From an uncultured Clostridia bacterium (GTDB lineage Bacteria; Bacillota; Clostridia; Christensenellales; UBA1242): DNA of 37,390 bases. A program made the position numbers and the translations under genes. Positions 24,621 through 33,316 of the stretch are shown one piece after another; position 1 is the stretch's first letter; each line of letters starts with the position of its first letter. The stretch lies in the NCBI GenBank assembly GCA_944349535.1, contig CALVNA010000005.1:1-37390 (forward strand), given 5' to 3'. Under the pieces are notes generated by a model. It did not search any database. It was not told where the DNA came from and saw only the letters and a list, made by a program, of their open reading frames with translations.

Positions 24621-24770
24621 ATGCAGAAAAAAATAAGGGTTTATGGGCAAAAATACAATCAAAACAAGGTCAAATATCGGTTGGCACGTGGAATAATTTT
24701 CAACATATTTTTGTTGTTTTTGCTTGTTGCTGAAATTGTGCTGGGTGTTTTGTGGGCAACTGGCTTTTAA
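24621..24770 (+). CDS. Possible 49-residue membrane peptide upstream of the SpoIVFB-like gene
   Basis: An ATG at 24621 opens a frame ending in TAA at 24768-24770. The N-terminus is basic (MQKKIRVYGQKYNQNKVKYR) and residues 25-46 form one clean membrane helix (IIFNIFLLFLLVAEIVLGVL). It fills the gap between the scpB terminator and the M50 protease and ends 11 nt before that gene's ATG, which suggests coupling. The binding site is weak (AGAAGA at a distance). It is too short to assign by family. SpoIVFB usually has a membrane partner (SpoIVFA), but nothing here resembles SpoIVFA, so I make no link. It could be fortuitous. Confidence 0.4.
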   Translation: MQKKIRVYGQKYNQNKVKYRLARGIIFNIFLLFLLVAEIVLGVLWATGF

Positions 24771-24781
24771 AAAAAATAAAA

Positions 24782-25615
24782 ATGCCTGTAAAACCTACTT
24801 TTATTTTGCTGGCATTATATTTGATATTCACAAATGGTATTGCAAGCTTTTTGTTGTTTTTTTTAGTGGTTGCACTGCATGAAATTGCTCATTTTTTGGT
24901 TGCTAAAAAACTGGGCTATAGGCTGGAGAGCTTTTCACTTAGCTCTTATGGGGCATCGCTAAACTATAAAGAAAAGATTTTGGATTGCAAAGACGAATTG
25001 TTGGTTTCTGTTGCAGGACCAGTCTGCAATATTGTTTTTGCAATTGTTATGGCTGCTATTTGGTGGATTTTTCCTGCTTTTTTCAATGTGTCTGCAGCTT
25101 TTGCAAAGCAATCCTTCATTTTTGGTTTGATCAATCTTCTTCCTTGTTATCCACTTGACGGAGGAAGAGTTGCCGCAGCTGTTATGCAAAATGTTATAAC
25201 TCGAGAAAGAGCGATAAAGCTGATCAGCATTTTTAATGTTGTTTTGTCAGCAATATTTTTCTTGCTTTTTGTTCTTTCATGCTTTATTGATTTCAATCCA
25301 ACTTTTGCTTTAATCGGCATTTTTTTAATTTTAAGCTTGATCTCAAATGATGATGGTAAATATATTTTTGCAAACATTCTGAATAAAAAGGTGAAAAACT
25401 TTGCAAAGGTAAAGTTTATTTATATAAAAAAATCAACTTCGCTTGCAAAAATGATAAGCAAAATTGACTTTAATAAATACACCATTTTTGTTATCAATAT
25501 TGACGAGAAAAACCTCTTTCTTGATGAGGAAAAAATTTTAAAGCTAAGTTTGAATTTCCCATTAACAAAATCAATACAAGAAATTTTAAACCAAATAAGG
25601 CATAAGGGCGTCTAA
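24782..25615 (+). CDS. M50 intramembrane metalloprotease, SpoIVFB-like
   Basis: 277 residues with about five to six membrane helices. The zinc site is HEIAH (His33, Glu34, His37) in the second helix, and LLPCYPLDGGR (about 127-138) supplies the third ligand Asp and the NxxPxxPLDGGR signature. Small size, absence of a PDZ domain and the AAKKLGY/GASL pattern after HExxH fit SpoIVFB, which cuts pro-sigma-K in the mother cell, rather than RseP. A C-terminal region (about 205-277) could be a degenerate CBS-type domain. The ATG at 24782 has only an A-rich upstream region; an in-frame GTG at 24752 would add 10 residues but overlaps the small upstream frame. Its 3' end overlaps the convergent gene by 30 nt. 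Confidence 0.82.
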   Translation: MPVKPTFILLALYLIFTNGIASFLLFFLVVALHEIAHFLVAKKLGYRLESFSLSSYGASLNYKEKILDCKDELLVSVAGPVCNIVFAIVMAAIWWIFPAFFNVSAAFAKQSFIFGLINLLPCYPLDGGRVAAAVMQNVITRERAIKLISIFNVVLSAIFFLLFVLSCFIDFNPTFALIGIFLILSLISNDDGKYIFANILNKKVKNFAKVKFIYIKKSTSLAKMISKIDFNKYTIFVINIDEKNLFLDEEKILKLSLNFPLTKSIQEILNQIRHKGV

Positions 25616-26035
25616 GTTTTTTCTTTCAAATTCTTTAAGTCGAGTTAGTATGTCGTCGATTTCTTTTGAGATGTTCTTGTGATCATAAAGGTCTTTCACG
25701 CAGGTGATATAGCCCATAAAAGTGCCAAACAACATCATTTCAGCAATATGCCGAGTTGTTTTGTTAGTCATGGTTGAAAGATTTATGCTCGACCAAAGTT
25801 TTGCCTTTTCAAGCCAGTTGTTATCTTTGATTTTTTCAAGCTTTTCAGCTTGTGAAAAAACTTCACATTCTTTTTGCAGTGCAATATAAACATCTTGCTC
25901 TGAAGCCAGTTCCTTTTTCAAATTGTTGTCTTTCACTTTTGGCAAAAGTTCGTCAATTGACTGAACTGCCGTCCGAATGTTTTGGTATACACCGTTTAGA
26001 TAATTTTCTAAATCTTCTTTTTTGATTTCTTCCAT
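25586..26035 (-). CDS. Small helical protein of unknown function
   Basis: 149 residues, soluble and almost entirely predicted alpha-helix with many Lys and Glu. The segment MTNKTTRHIAEMMLFGTFMGYITCVKDLYD (about 89-118) and the overall four-helix look recall short ferritin-like proteins common in Clostridia, but I do not see a clear di-iron EX2H set. Function unknown. AAGGAGT stands 5 nt before the ATG, so the start is secure. It is convergent with the M50 protease (30-nt overlap of coding ends) and divergent from the HAMP protein gene. Confidence 0.8.
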   Translation of the reverse strand: MEEIKKEDLENYLNGVYQNIRTAVQSIDELLPKVKDNNLKKELASEQDVYIALQKECEVFSQAEKLEKIKDNNWLEKAKLWSSINLSTMTNKTTRHIAEMMLFGTFMGYITCVKDLYDHKNISKEIDDILTRLKEFERKNLDALMPYLV

Positions 26036-26131
26036 AATCTACTCCTTAAATTTTTTGTGTGTAATTTTCTTTGTTTTATTCAATTTGTCTTCAATTACAT
26101 ATTTTTAAATTTTGTTGCAGAAAATATAGCT

Positions 26132-27472
26132 ATGAAAACTTCAACAAAAATCATTCTTGTTTTGTTTGCTTTGACCGCTATTGCAACTGTGGTGCTTTTC
26201 CCAAATCTTTCTTCGGCTTTTAAATTTGAAAACGCAAAACTTAGCGTTAATTTTTCGCCGCTTGGTTATGTGACCTTAGCCCTTTTCATTTTGGCAACTT
26301 CATTTGCTCTTGTGCTTTATTTTAAGTTTTTAAAAACACTTTCTTTAAACAAAGTTTTATTTTTCTCCACTTTGCCTTTCACCTTAATGTATGGCTTTTC
26401 GCTTTACAGCTTGGCATACCTTACAAACCTTGACAATGCTTTTGCAAATTCAGTAAAAACAATTTTGAATATATCAACTGAAAATCAATACAACTCAATC
26501 TTATGGGCAGTGCTTTTGACAATTTTTTATATTTTGCTGTTGTTTATTGTTTATTTTATTGTCACCAAGCCTATCTATAAAATGGAAAAATTGTTGGAGC
26601 GGCTGGGAGACGGCAAAATAAGAGAAAAGAAATTTCGCCTAGGTGGTGGAAAACAGTTCAGTCATATCGGACACTCATTATTAAAAATCAACAATCAGTT
26701 TTCTAAAACCGAAGATGGTCAAGCAGTGCATCTGCCAAAAGTCATCAGTAAATTTGTGGATAGCGAAGATGCTGCAAAATTGCAAAGCGGACAAATGGTC
26801 AGTCGCTTTACTTATCTTAGTCTTTGCTATATAACTGATTTTGGCGAAAAAAGTTTGCAGGGCAGTTATGACATTTTAAAATTGTATATCAATATTGTTG
26901 AACCGCTTATCAAGCGATTTAATGGTCTTGCTGCTGACAATTGTTCTTTTGGCAGTTTGGGGGTGTTTTTTCGAGCTGAAGATGCCTTGGATTTTTCACA
27001 TGCTGTTTGCAGGGCTTTAAGAATTAAAGCCAAGCGTTATGGTTTAAAAATCAACAGGTTTGTGGCAGTCAGTGAGCAAAAAACGCATTATTCAATCAAT
27101 AAAAAAGGCAAACTGATCATTAATGATGAAAATATAACTACATTAAAAAATATTATAGACTTTTCAACTCAAGTGCAGTGCTGTTTGATTTTTACAAACA
27201 CCATTCTTGACAATTTGCCTGCATCATATCTTTTAAAATATCGATATATTGGCACATTGTTCAATCAAAATTTAAATCTGTTTGAAAGTCTTGAGGTTTA
27301 CGGCAGACATAAGAGAATGCTTCTTGACAAACAAAAGCAACCTTTTGAAAAGGGGGTAATGTTTTTTGGTCAAGGTCATAAAGAGCGAGCAAAACTTATT
27401 TTTGAAAATTTGTTGCAAGAAAATCCAAATGACAAAGCTGCCTTTTTATACTTAAACCAATGTAAGAATTGA
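26132..27472 (+). CDS. Membrane HAMP protein with a degenerate class III nucleotidyl cyclase-like domain
   Basis: 446 residues. Four membrane helices (about 7-24, 44-66, 74-98 and 123-145) lead into a HAMP-like linker, TKPIYKMEKLLERLGDGKI (145-163). Residues 201-395 follow the layout of class III adenylate/guanylate cyclases: LPKVISKFVDSEDAAKL, then FTYLSLCYITDFGE where DIRGF is expected, then ADNCSFGSLGVFF where DKFIGDAVMAVF is expected, then AVCRALRIK and RYIGTL. Both metal-binding Asp positions are lost. The tail, FEKGVMFFGQGHKERAKLIF to the C-terminus, resembles the helical segment after such cyclase domains. It is probably a non-catalytic sensor. No Shine-Dalgarno sequence; the ATG is chosen because a good membrane helix follows and the upstream 25 codons overlap the divergent promoter region. 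Homology is by pattern only. Confidence 0.6.
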   Translation: MKTSTKIILVLFALTAIATVVLFPNLSSAFKFENAKLSVNFSPLGYVTLALFILATSFALVLYFKFLKTLSLNKVLFFSTLPFTLMYGFSLYSLAYLTNLDNAFANSVKTILNISTENQYNSILWAVLLTIFYILLLFIVYFIVTKPIYKMEKLLERLGDGKIREKKFRLGGGKQFSHIGHSLLKINNQFSKTEDGQAVHLPKVISKFVDSEDAAKLQSGQMVSRFTYLSLCYITDFGEKSLQGSYDILKLYINIVEPLIKRFNGLAADNCSFGSLGVFFRAEDALDFSHAVCRALRIKAKRYGLKINRFVAVSEQKTHYSINKKGKLIINDENITTLKNIIDFSTQVQCCLIFTNTILDNLPASYLLKYRYIGTLFNQNLNLFESLEVYGRHKRMLLDKQKQPFEKGVMFFGQGHKERAKLIFENLLQENPNDKAAFLYLNQCKN

Positions 27473-27473
27473 C

Positions 27474-27503
27474 TTGACAACTTTGAGGCGAAAGTGTTAA
27501 AAT
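27474..27503 (+). promoter_or_regulatory. Promoter giving a probable leaderless mRNA for the TM2 protein-mnmA pair
   Basis: TTGACA (27474-27479), 18-nt spacer, TAAAAT (27498-27503). The GTG start at 27510 is 6 nt downstream. The promoter begins 2 nt after the stop codon of the HAMP gene. Confidence 0.65.
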
Positions 27504-27509
27504 CGTGCT

Positions 27510-29090
<1,581 letters not shown>

Positions 29091-29092
<2 letters not shown>

Positions 29093-29117
29093 AGCAGGAA
29101 TATTTCTTGCTTTTTTA
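29091..29117 (+). terminator. Rho-independent terminator after mnmA
   Basis: Stem AAAGCAGGAA / TTCTTGCTTT around a short loop, with a G-T pair, then a T tract. It overlaps the mnmA stop codon. Confidence 0.75.
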
Positions 29118-29187
29118 TTTGACCAATTCAATATATTTTTGGCATAAAAATTTTCTTTATGGACAAAATATACTCAGGAGGTAAAGT

Positions 29188-29421
29188 ATGATTATAGCAA
29201 ATTATATTGCACTTATCATTTTGCTGATAGGCGGACTCAACTGGGGAATAATCGGACTGACAAATTTTAATTTAGTTGCTTGGCTCAGCATGGGCAGCAA
29301 ACTTGTCGAGAGAATTATCTATGTTCTCGTGCTGATCGCAACAATTTATTTAATCATTGCTTGCATCATTGACGGTGGAATTCTTCTTCGTGAATTTGCA
29401 ACAACAACCACAGGCGTTTAA
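29188..29421 (+). CDS. DUF378 family small membrane protein
   Basis: 77 residues with two to three membrane helices. IALIILLIGGLNWGIIGLTNFNLVAWL is the characteristic GGLNWGLVG-type opening of DUF378 (B. subtilis YuzA group). The family has no established function. AGGAGGT lies 7 nt before the ATG, close to the ideal site, and a terminator follows at once, so it is a single-gene unit. Confidence 0.88.
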   Translation: MIIANYIALIILLIGGLNWGIIGLTNFNLVAWLSMGSKLVERIIYVLVLIATIYLIIACIIDGGILLREFATTTTGV

Positions 29422-29426
29422 AAGAG

Positions 29427-29452
29427 TCTCGGCAAAAGCTGAGATTTTTTTT
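29427..29452 (+). terminator. Rho-independent terminator after the DUF378 gene
   Basis: Stem TCTCGGC / GCTGAGA (one wobble pair) with loop AAAA, followed by eight T. Confidence 0.82.
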
Positions 29453-29507
29453 ACATTTAAATTTAATATAAAATTGGTTGATAATTCAGCTAAGAAAGGA
29501 TGAGTTG

Positions 29508-30446
29508 CTATAAAATGATAGAAACTAAAATTATTGAAATAAGGCAAGATAAAATTGCATGAGTCAGTTTTTGAAGAAACATAAGTTTTAGTGGCATCTT
29601 TATTTCTCCAGTCAGAGCTGCAGTTTGCATCATAGTTGAAATTCCGCCAAAACTTATGATGACACTCGCACAAATTATTCCCATTTCAAACGGCATTGAT
29701 GCTGAAATATCAAGGCAGCCTTTTGTGATTTCAACAAGTCCACCGCAAAAAGCTGAAATAGAGTTGGGAAGCAATGAAAGAATAGGCGAAAAAGAAGTGA
29801 TCACCACAAAGAAAATGGCAATTATCGCACCAACTGAAATCACGCTGAGTGATGAGTCGAGCACTGTTTGAGAAAGATTAAAACCGTTCTCTTCTTTTTT
29901 TATTTTAAATTGTTCAAATTCTTTAAGCTTTATGTTTCGATAAAAAATACCATTTAAAAAAGCTCCAAGCAAATGTGCTGAAAAAATGATATAACCAGCA
30001 AGAGCATTTCCAAACATTCCAGCTCCCACAGCGCCAATCACAAACATTGGACCAGAAGTTGAACAAAAACTTAGCATTTTGCAGGCGTCTGTGCGAGAAA
30101 TTTTCCCAGAACTATATAAGTCTGCTGTTACCTTTGCTCCCACAGGATAACCTGAAATTACGCTTGAGAAAAAACAATAGGCGGCAAGTGGTGGAGCTTT
30201 ATATAATTTTTCAACAGGTTTTGAAAACAGTTTTGAAATTTTATCTATGACGCTAAGGCTTGAAAGCAGCTTTGTAAAAAAAATAAAAGGAAGCAGGCTT
30301 GGCAGAACATTTAATGCCCAGGCTGAAAGCCCATCAAGAGTGGTTTGCAAATAAAACTGTGGGTTTAGAATGATTGAAAAAAGAATATAGAAAATTAAAA
30401 TACTTAACAGAGTTTTTGTAAAATTTAATTTTGATGTTTTTTGCAT
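29508..30446 (-). CDS. Sporulation integral membrane protein YlbJ-like
   Basis: 312 residues with about seven to eight membrane helices. Characteristic parts are LPSLLPFIFFTKLLS, AAYCFFSSVISGYPVGAKVTADLY and MLSFCSTSGPMFVIGAVGAGMFGN, which match the nucleoside-recognition (Gate) helices of YlbJ. In Bacillus YlbJ is a mother-cell protein of the sigma-E regulon needed for heat-resistant spores; a transport role is suspected. B. subtilis YlbJ is about 400 residues, so this version is shorter. The binding site is weak (GGTGA, 7 nt from the ATG). It is divergent from pta, and a palindrome at 30466-30477 lies between the two. Confidence 0.78.
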   Translation of the reverse strand: MQKTSKLNFTKTLLSILIFYILFSIILNPQFYLQTTLDGLSAWALNVLPSLLPFIFFTKLLSSLSVIDKISKLFSKPVEKLYKAPPLAAYCFFSSVISGYPVGAKVTADLYSSGKISRTDACKMLSFCSTSGPMFVIGAVGAGMFGNALAGYIIFSAHLLGAFLNGIFYRNIKLKEFEQFKIKKEENGFNLSQTVLDSSLSVISVGAIIAIFFVVITSFSPILSLLPNSISAFCGGLVEITKGCLDISASMPFEMGIICASVIISFGGISTMMQTAALTGEIKMPLKLMFLQKLTHAILSCLISIILVSIIL

Positions 30447-30462
30447 ATTTTCACCATTTTGT

Positions 30463-30491
30463 TTGACAAACGTTTGTTTTATATTTATAAT
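30463..30491 (+). promoter_or_regulatory. Consensus promoter of pta-ackA
   Basis: TTGACA (30463-30468), 17-nt spacer, TATAAT (30486-30491): a perfect SigA consensus promoter. The transcript would start near 30498, about 50 nt before the pta ATG. Confidence 0.85.
30466..30477. promoter_or_regulatory. Palindromic operator-like site over the pta promoter
   Basis: ACAAACGTTTGT is a perfect 12-bp palindrome with a central CG. It overlaps the last three bases of the -35 box and the start of the spacer. AAACGTTT cores are typical of LacI/PurR/CcpA-family operators, so a repressor of that family is a reasonable inference. It is not a good match to the Bacillus cre consensus because the outer TG/CA are missing. 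Confidence 0.55.
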
Positions 30492-30550
30492 TTTTTTTGT
30501 ATTTATCTATAAAACAATTTATTCAAAAAAAAATATTTTAGAAGGTTAAA

Positions 30551-31528
30551 ATGAAAATCAAAAAAATTTATAAGAAAGCTGCAAAACTTCAGAAAACTAT
30601 TGTGTTTCCAGAAGCGGAGTTTAGTGATCGAACTTTGCAGGCTGTCAAAATTATTGCGAAAAAGAAAATTGCAAAACCAATCCTTATTGGCGATGAAAGC
30701 GGACTTGTGCTGCGAGATAAATCGCTGCTAGGCTTTCAAATCATCAATCCAAAAACCTTTGAGCATCTTGATAAGCTTGTGAAAAGCCTTTATTCAAAGC
30801 GTAAAGAAAAAGGTTTGACTTTGGAACAAGCCAAAGAACTCGCTTTAAATCCTTACTATTTTGGCACTCTTCTTGTTGAAGAAGGTTATGCAGATGGTAT
30901 GGTGGCAGGAGCTGAAGCGTCAACTGCCAACACTGTCAGACCTGCACTTCAAATTATCAAAGCAAAGAAAAAAGGCAGTCCAGTCAATTCATGTTTTCTA
31001 GTTTATGGCAAAAACAAGTTTTTGAAAGATAAAACATTGATCTTGGCTGATTGCGGCGTTCTGCCTTGTCCTAATGCTGATGAAATCGCTCAGATCGCAA
31101 GTGATAGCGTGAAAACATTCAACTCTCTTGGGCTTGGTCAGCCAAAAGTTGCATTCTTATCGTTTTCCTCAAAAGGCTCTGCAAAGCACGAAAGTGCGGA
31201 GAAAATGGCACAGGCTTACGCAAAATTCAAAAAGAGTGGAGTTTGCTGCGATGGAGAGTTGCAGTTTGACAGTGCAATGGTGCCAAAAGTTGCCGCAAGC
31301 AAAGCGCCAGAAAGTGCCATTAAAGGAGATGCAAACATTTTGATTTTCCCAGACTTAAACAGCGGAAACATTTGCTATAAAGCAATTCAATACATAGGTG
31401 GCTTGAATGCCATCGGACCAATCTTGCAAGGACTTAACAAGCCAGTAAATGATTTGTCAAGAGGCTGCAGTGTGGAAGATATTGTTACAATAACTGCAAT
31501 CACAGCATTGCAGGCAGAAAAGGAGTAG
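30551..31528 (+). CDS. pta: Phosphate acetyltransferase
   Basis: 325 residues, the single-domain Firmicutes form. It interconverts acetyl-CoA and acetyl phosphate; with AckA it yields ATP and acetate. Typical segments: KTIVFPEAEFSDRTLQAVK near the N-terminus, NPYYFGTLLVEEGYADGMVAGAEASTANTVRPALQII, ADCGVLPCPNADEIAQIA, FLSFSSKGSAKHE and the C-terminal NILIFPDLNSGNICYKAIQYIGG plus GPILQGLNKPVNDLSRG, where the Arg-Gly pair belongs to the active site. AGAAGG precedes the ATG. ackA begins 2 nt after the stop. Confidence 0.96.
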   Translation: MKIKKIYKKAAKLQKTIVFPEAEFSDRTLQAVKIIAKKKIAKPILIGDESGLVLRDKSLLGFQIINPKTFEHLDKLVKSLYSKRKEKGLTLEQAKELALNPYYFGTLLVEEGYADGMVAGAEASTANTVRPALQIIKAKKKGSPVNSCFLVYGKNKFLKDKTLILADCGVLPCPNADEIAQIASDSVKTFNSLGLGQPKVAFLSFSSKGSAKHESAEKMAQAYAKFKKSGVCCDGELQFDSAMVPKVAASKAPESAIKGDANILIFPDLNSGNICYKAIQYIGGLNAIGPILQGLNKPVNDLSRGCSVEDIVTITAITALQAEKE

Positions 31529-31530
31529 TT

Positions 31531-32730
31531 ATGAAAATTTTAGTTATCAATGCAGGAAGTTCATCATTAAAGTTTCAGTTGTTTGACATGACAAACGAAA
31601 CTGTTATCGCAAAAGGAAATTGCGAAAAAATCGGTCTTGCTTCATCGTTTATCACAATCACAATGCATGGAAAGAAAAAAGAAGTTCCTGCAAAGATGAA
31701 AGATCATGTTGAAGCGCTTGAAAATGTTTTGAAGATGTTGACAGATGAAAAGGAAGGCGTTATCAAAAGTTTGTCAGAGATTTCAGCATGTGGACACAGA
31801 GTCGTTCAAGGTGGTTGGATCTTCAATCAAAGTGTGCTTGTAAACAAAAAGGTTCTTAAAGATCTTGACAAATTGACAGACCTTTCTCCACTTCATGCTC
31901 AAGCAAATATGGCTGGGATAAAGGGATGTATGTCAGTTATGCCGAAAATTCCACAAGCACTTGTTTTTGACACTTCTTTCCATTCAACAATGCCTGAAAA
32001 AGCTTATAACTATGGCATAAAATATCAAGATGCTGAAAAATACCATATAAGAAAATACGGATTTCACGGCACAAGCCATAGATATGTTGCCAACGTTTGC
32101 GCAAAGATGCTGGGCAAAAAACTTGAAAAGCTCAATCTCATCACTGTTCATATGGGAAATGGCTCGTCAATCACTGCAATCAAAAATGGTCAAAGCGTTG
32201 ACACAACAATGGGCTTGACACCACTTGAAGGGCTTATCATGGGCACACGATCTGGTGACCTTGATCCATCTGTTGTTTCATATTTGGCAGAAAAGAAAGG
32301 GCAAACAGCTCAAGAAGTTGTGAAATATCTTAACAAAGAATGTGGTATGCAGGGCATCAGCGGTGTTTCAAGCGACCTAAGAGAAATCAACGAAGCAATC
32401 AAAAAAGGCAACAAAAGAGCAAAACTTGCACTTGATATGCTTAAGTATAGAACAAAGAAGTTTATTGGCTCTTATATGGCGGTGCTTGGCAGAGTTGACG
32501 CCATTGTATTCACTGGCGGTGTAGGGGAAAACCAAGAAGATTTGCGTGAAGAAGCCCTTGAAGGTCTTGAAGTTTACGGCATCGAACTTGACAAAAAGAA
32601 GAACAATAATTTGCCACGCGGCACTGCTGAACTTATAAGCACCAAAAAGTCAAAAGTCAAAGTTTTCAGAATTCCAACAGATGAAGAGCTTTTGATTGCA
32701 AGAGACACAATGCAGCTTATAAAAAAATAG
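31531..32730 (+). CDS. ackA: Acetate kinase
   Basis: 399 residues, normal length. It makes ATP and acetate from acetyl phosphate and ADP, the energy-yielding end of acetate fermentation. Signatures: NAGSSSLKF at 6-14, ALVFDTSFHSTMP, RKYGFHGTSHRYV, ITVHMGNGSSITAI, GLIMGTRSGDLDPSVV and FTGGVGENQ. AAAAGGAG lies before the ATG. With pta it forms a two-gene operon under the promoter at 30463-30491. No clear terminator follows; an inverted repeat TTGCAAA/TTTGCAA at 32762-32782 lacks a T tract. Confidence 0.98.
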   Translation: MKILVINAGSSSLKFQLFDMTNETVIAKGNCEKIGLASSFITITMHGKKKEVPAKMKDHVEALENVLKMLTDEKEGVIKSLSEISACGHRVVQGGWIFNQSVLVNKKVLKDLDKLTDLSPLHAQANMAGIKGCMSVMPKIPQALVFDTSFHSTMPEKAYNYGIKYQDAEKYHIRKYGFHGTSHRYVANVCAKMLGKKLEKLNLITVHMGNGSSITAIKNGQSVDTTMGLTPLEGLIMGTRSGDLDPSVVSYLAEKKGQTAQEVVKYLNKECGMQGISGVSSDLREINEAIKKGNKRAKLALDMLKYRTKKFIGSYMAVLGRVDAIVFTGGVGENQEDLREEALEGLEVYGIELDKKKNNNLPRGTAELISTKKSKVKVFRIPTDEELLIARDTMQLIKK

Positions 32731-32810
32731 AACTTTTTCAAAATAAAACAAAAGCTGTAAGTTGCAAAAAACATCTTTGCAAAAGAATTTAAAAATAAAA
32801 GCAAAAACAC

Positions 32811-32839
32811 TTGACAATTTGGTCAAAAATCACTATACT
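32811..32839 (+). promoter_or_regulatory. rpmF promoter
   Basis: TTGACA (32811-32816), 17-nt spacer, TATACT (32834-32839), followed by a ribosome binding site AAAGGAGG before the ATG at 32889. Confidence 0.8.
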
Positions 32840-32888
32840 TGCTTAAGCAAGAAAAAATCAAAGCGAGAAATGTAAAGGAGGAAAGACA

Positions 32889-33080
32889 ATGGCTGTTCCA
32901 AAGGGTAAAGTTTCAAAAGCAAGAAGAAACACAAGAAATTCTGCAAATTTTAAAGCAACAGCACCAACACTTGTTGAATGCCCAAAATGTCATGAGATGA
33001 AAAAACCTCATACAGTTTGCAAAAAGTGTGGAAGCTATAAGAATGAAACTGTTATAGAGAAAAAAGAAAAAACAAAATAA
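32889..33080 (+). CDS. rpmF: 50S ribosomal protein L32
   Basis: 63 residues. The N-terminus MAVPKGKVSKARRNTRNSAN is the conserved L32 start (VPK...S..R...R). The zinc ribbon is intact: CPKC (Cys31, Cys34) and CKKC (Cys44, Cys47), so this is the zinc-binding form. The strong AAAGGAGG site and consensus promoter fit a highly expressed ribosomal protein. The DUF177/YceD gene that often precedes rpmF in Firmicutes is absent. A terminator follows, separating it from plsX. Confidence 0.97.
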   Translation: MAVPKGKVSKARRNTRNSANFKATAPTLVECPKCHEMKKPHTVCKKCGSYKNETVIEKKEKTK

Positions 33081-33084
33081 TTTT

Positions 33085-33112
33085 AAAACTCGTCAAAAAA
33101 GGCGAGTTTTTT
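33085..33112 (+). terminator. Rho-independent terminator after rpmF
   Basis: Stem AAAACTCGTC / GGCGAGTTTT (one G-T pair) with loop AAAAAA and a T tract. Confidence 0.85.
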
Positions 33113-33156
33113 GTTTGTGTTTTACATATGTTAAATATCTAAATAATACTATATAT

Positions 33157-33209
33157 GCTATTATGCAGTGCATAATAGCCACCATATATTCTAGAATTTG
33201 CATAATAGC
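33157..33209. promoter_or_regulatory. Inverted and direct repeats of GCATAATAGC upstream of plsX
   Basis: A perfect inverted repeat has 11-bp arms (GCTATTATGCA at 33157-33167 and TGCATAATAGC at 33169-33179) separated by one base. A further copy of GCATAATAGC, preceded by TT, lies at 33200-33209, 30 bp from the second arm, about three helical turns. There is no T tract, so it is not a terminator. The layout looks like a regulator binding region with three half-sites, about 50 bp upstream of the plsX -35 box. Confidence 0.6.
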
Positions 33210-33259
33210 GAATGATTTGTTGAATTTAAACAATTTCAGTAAAATTTGTGAAAATCGTT

Positions 33260-33288
33260 TTGATTATTTGTTATATTTTTGTTATTAT
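33260..33288 (+). promoter_or_regulatory. plsX promoter
   Basis: TTGATT (33260-33265), 17-nt spacer, TATTAT (33283-33288). Predicted transcription start near 33295, about 20 nt before the start codon. Confidence 0.6.
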
Positions 33289-33316
33289 ATATACGGAATC
33301 AATGAAGGAGAATATG

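Noticed and set aside
24614..24731. Alternative 38-residue frame starting at the ATG at 24614
   Set aside because: It has no membrane helix or binding site and stops without reaching the protease gene; the frame from 24621 is more plausible.
30463..30480. CcpA cre site over the pta promoter
   Set aside because: The central CG fits, but the outer TG and CA of the Bacillus consensus are absent; kept only as a LacI-family-like palindrome.
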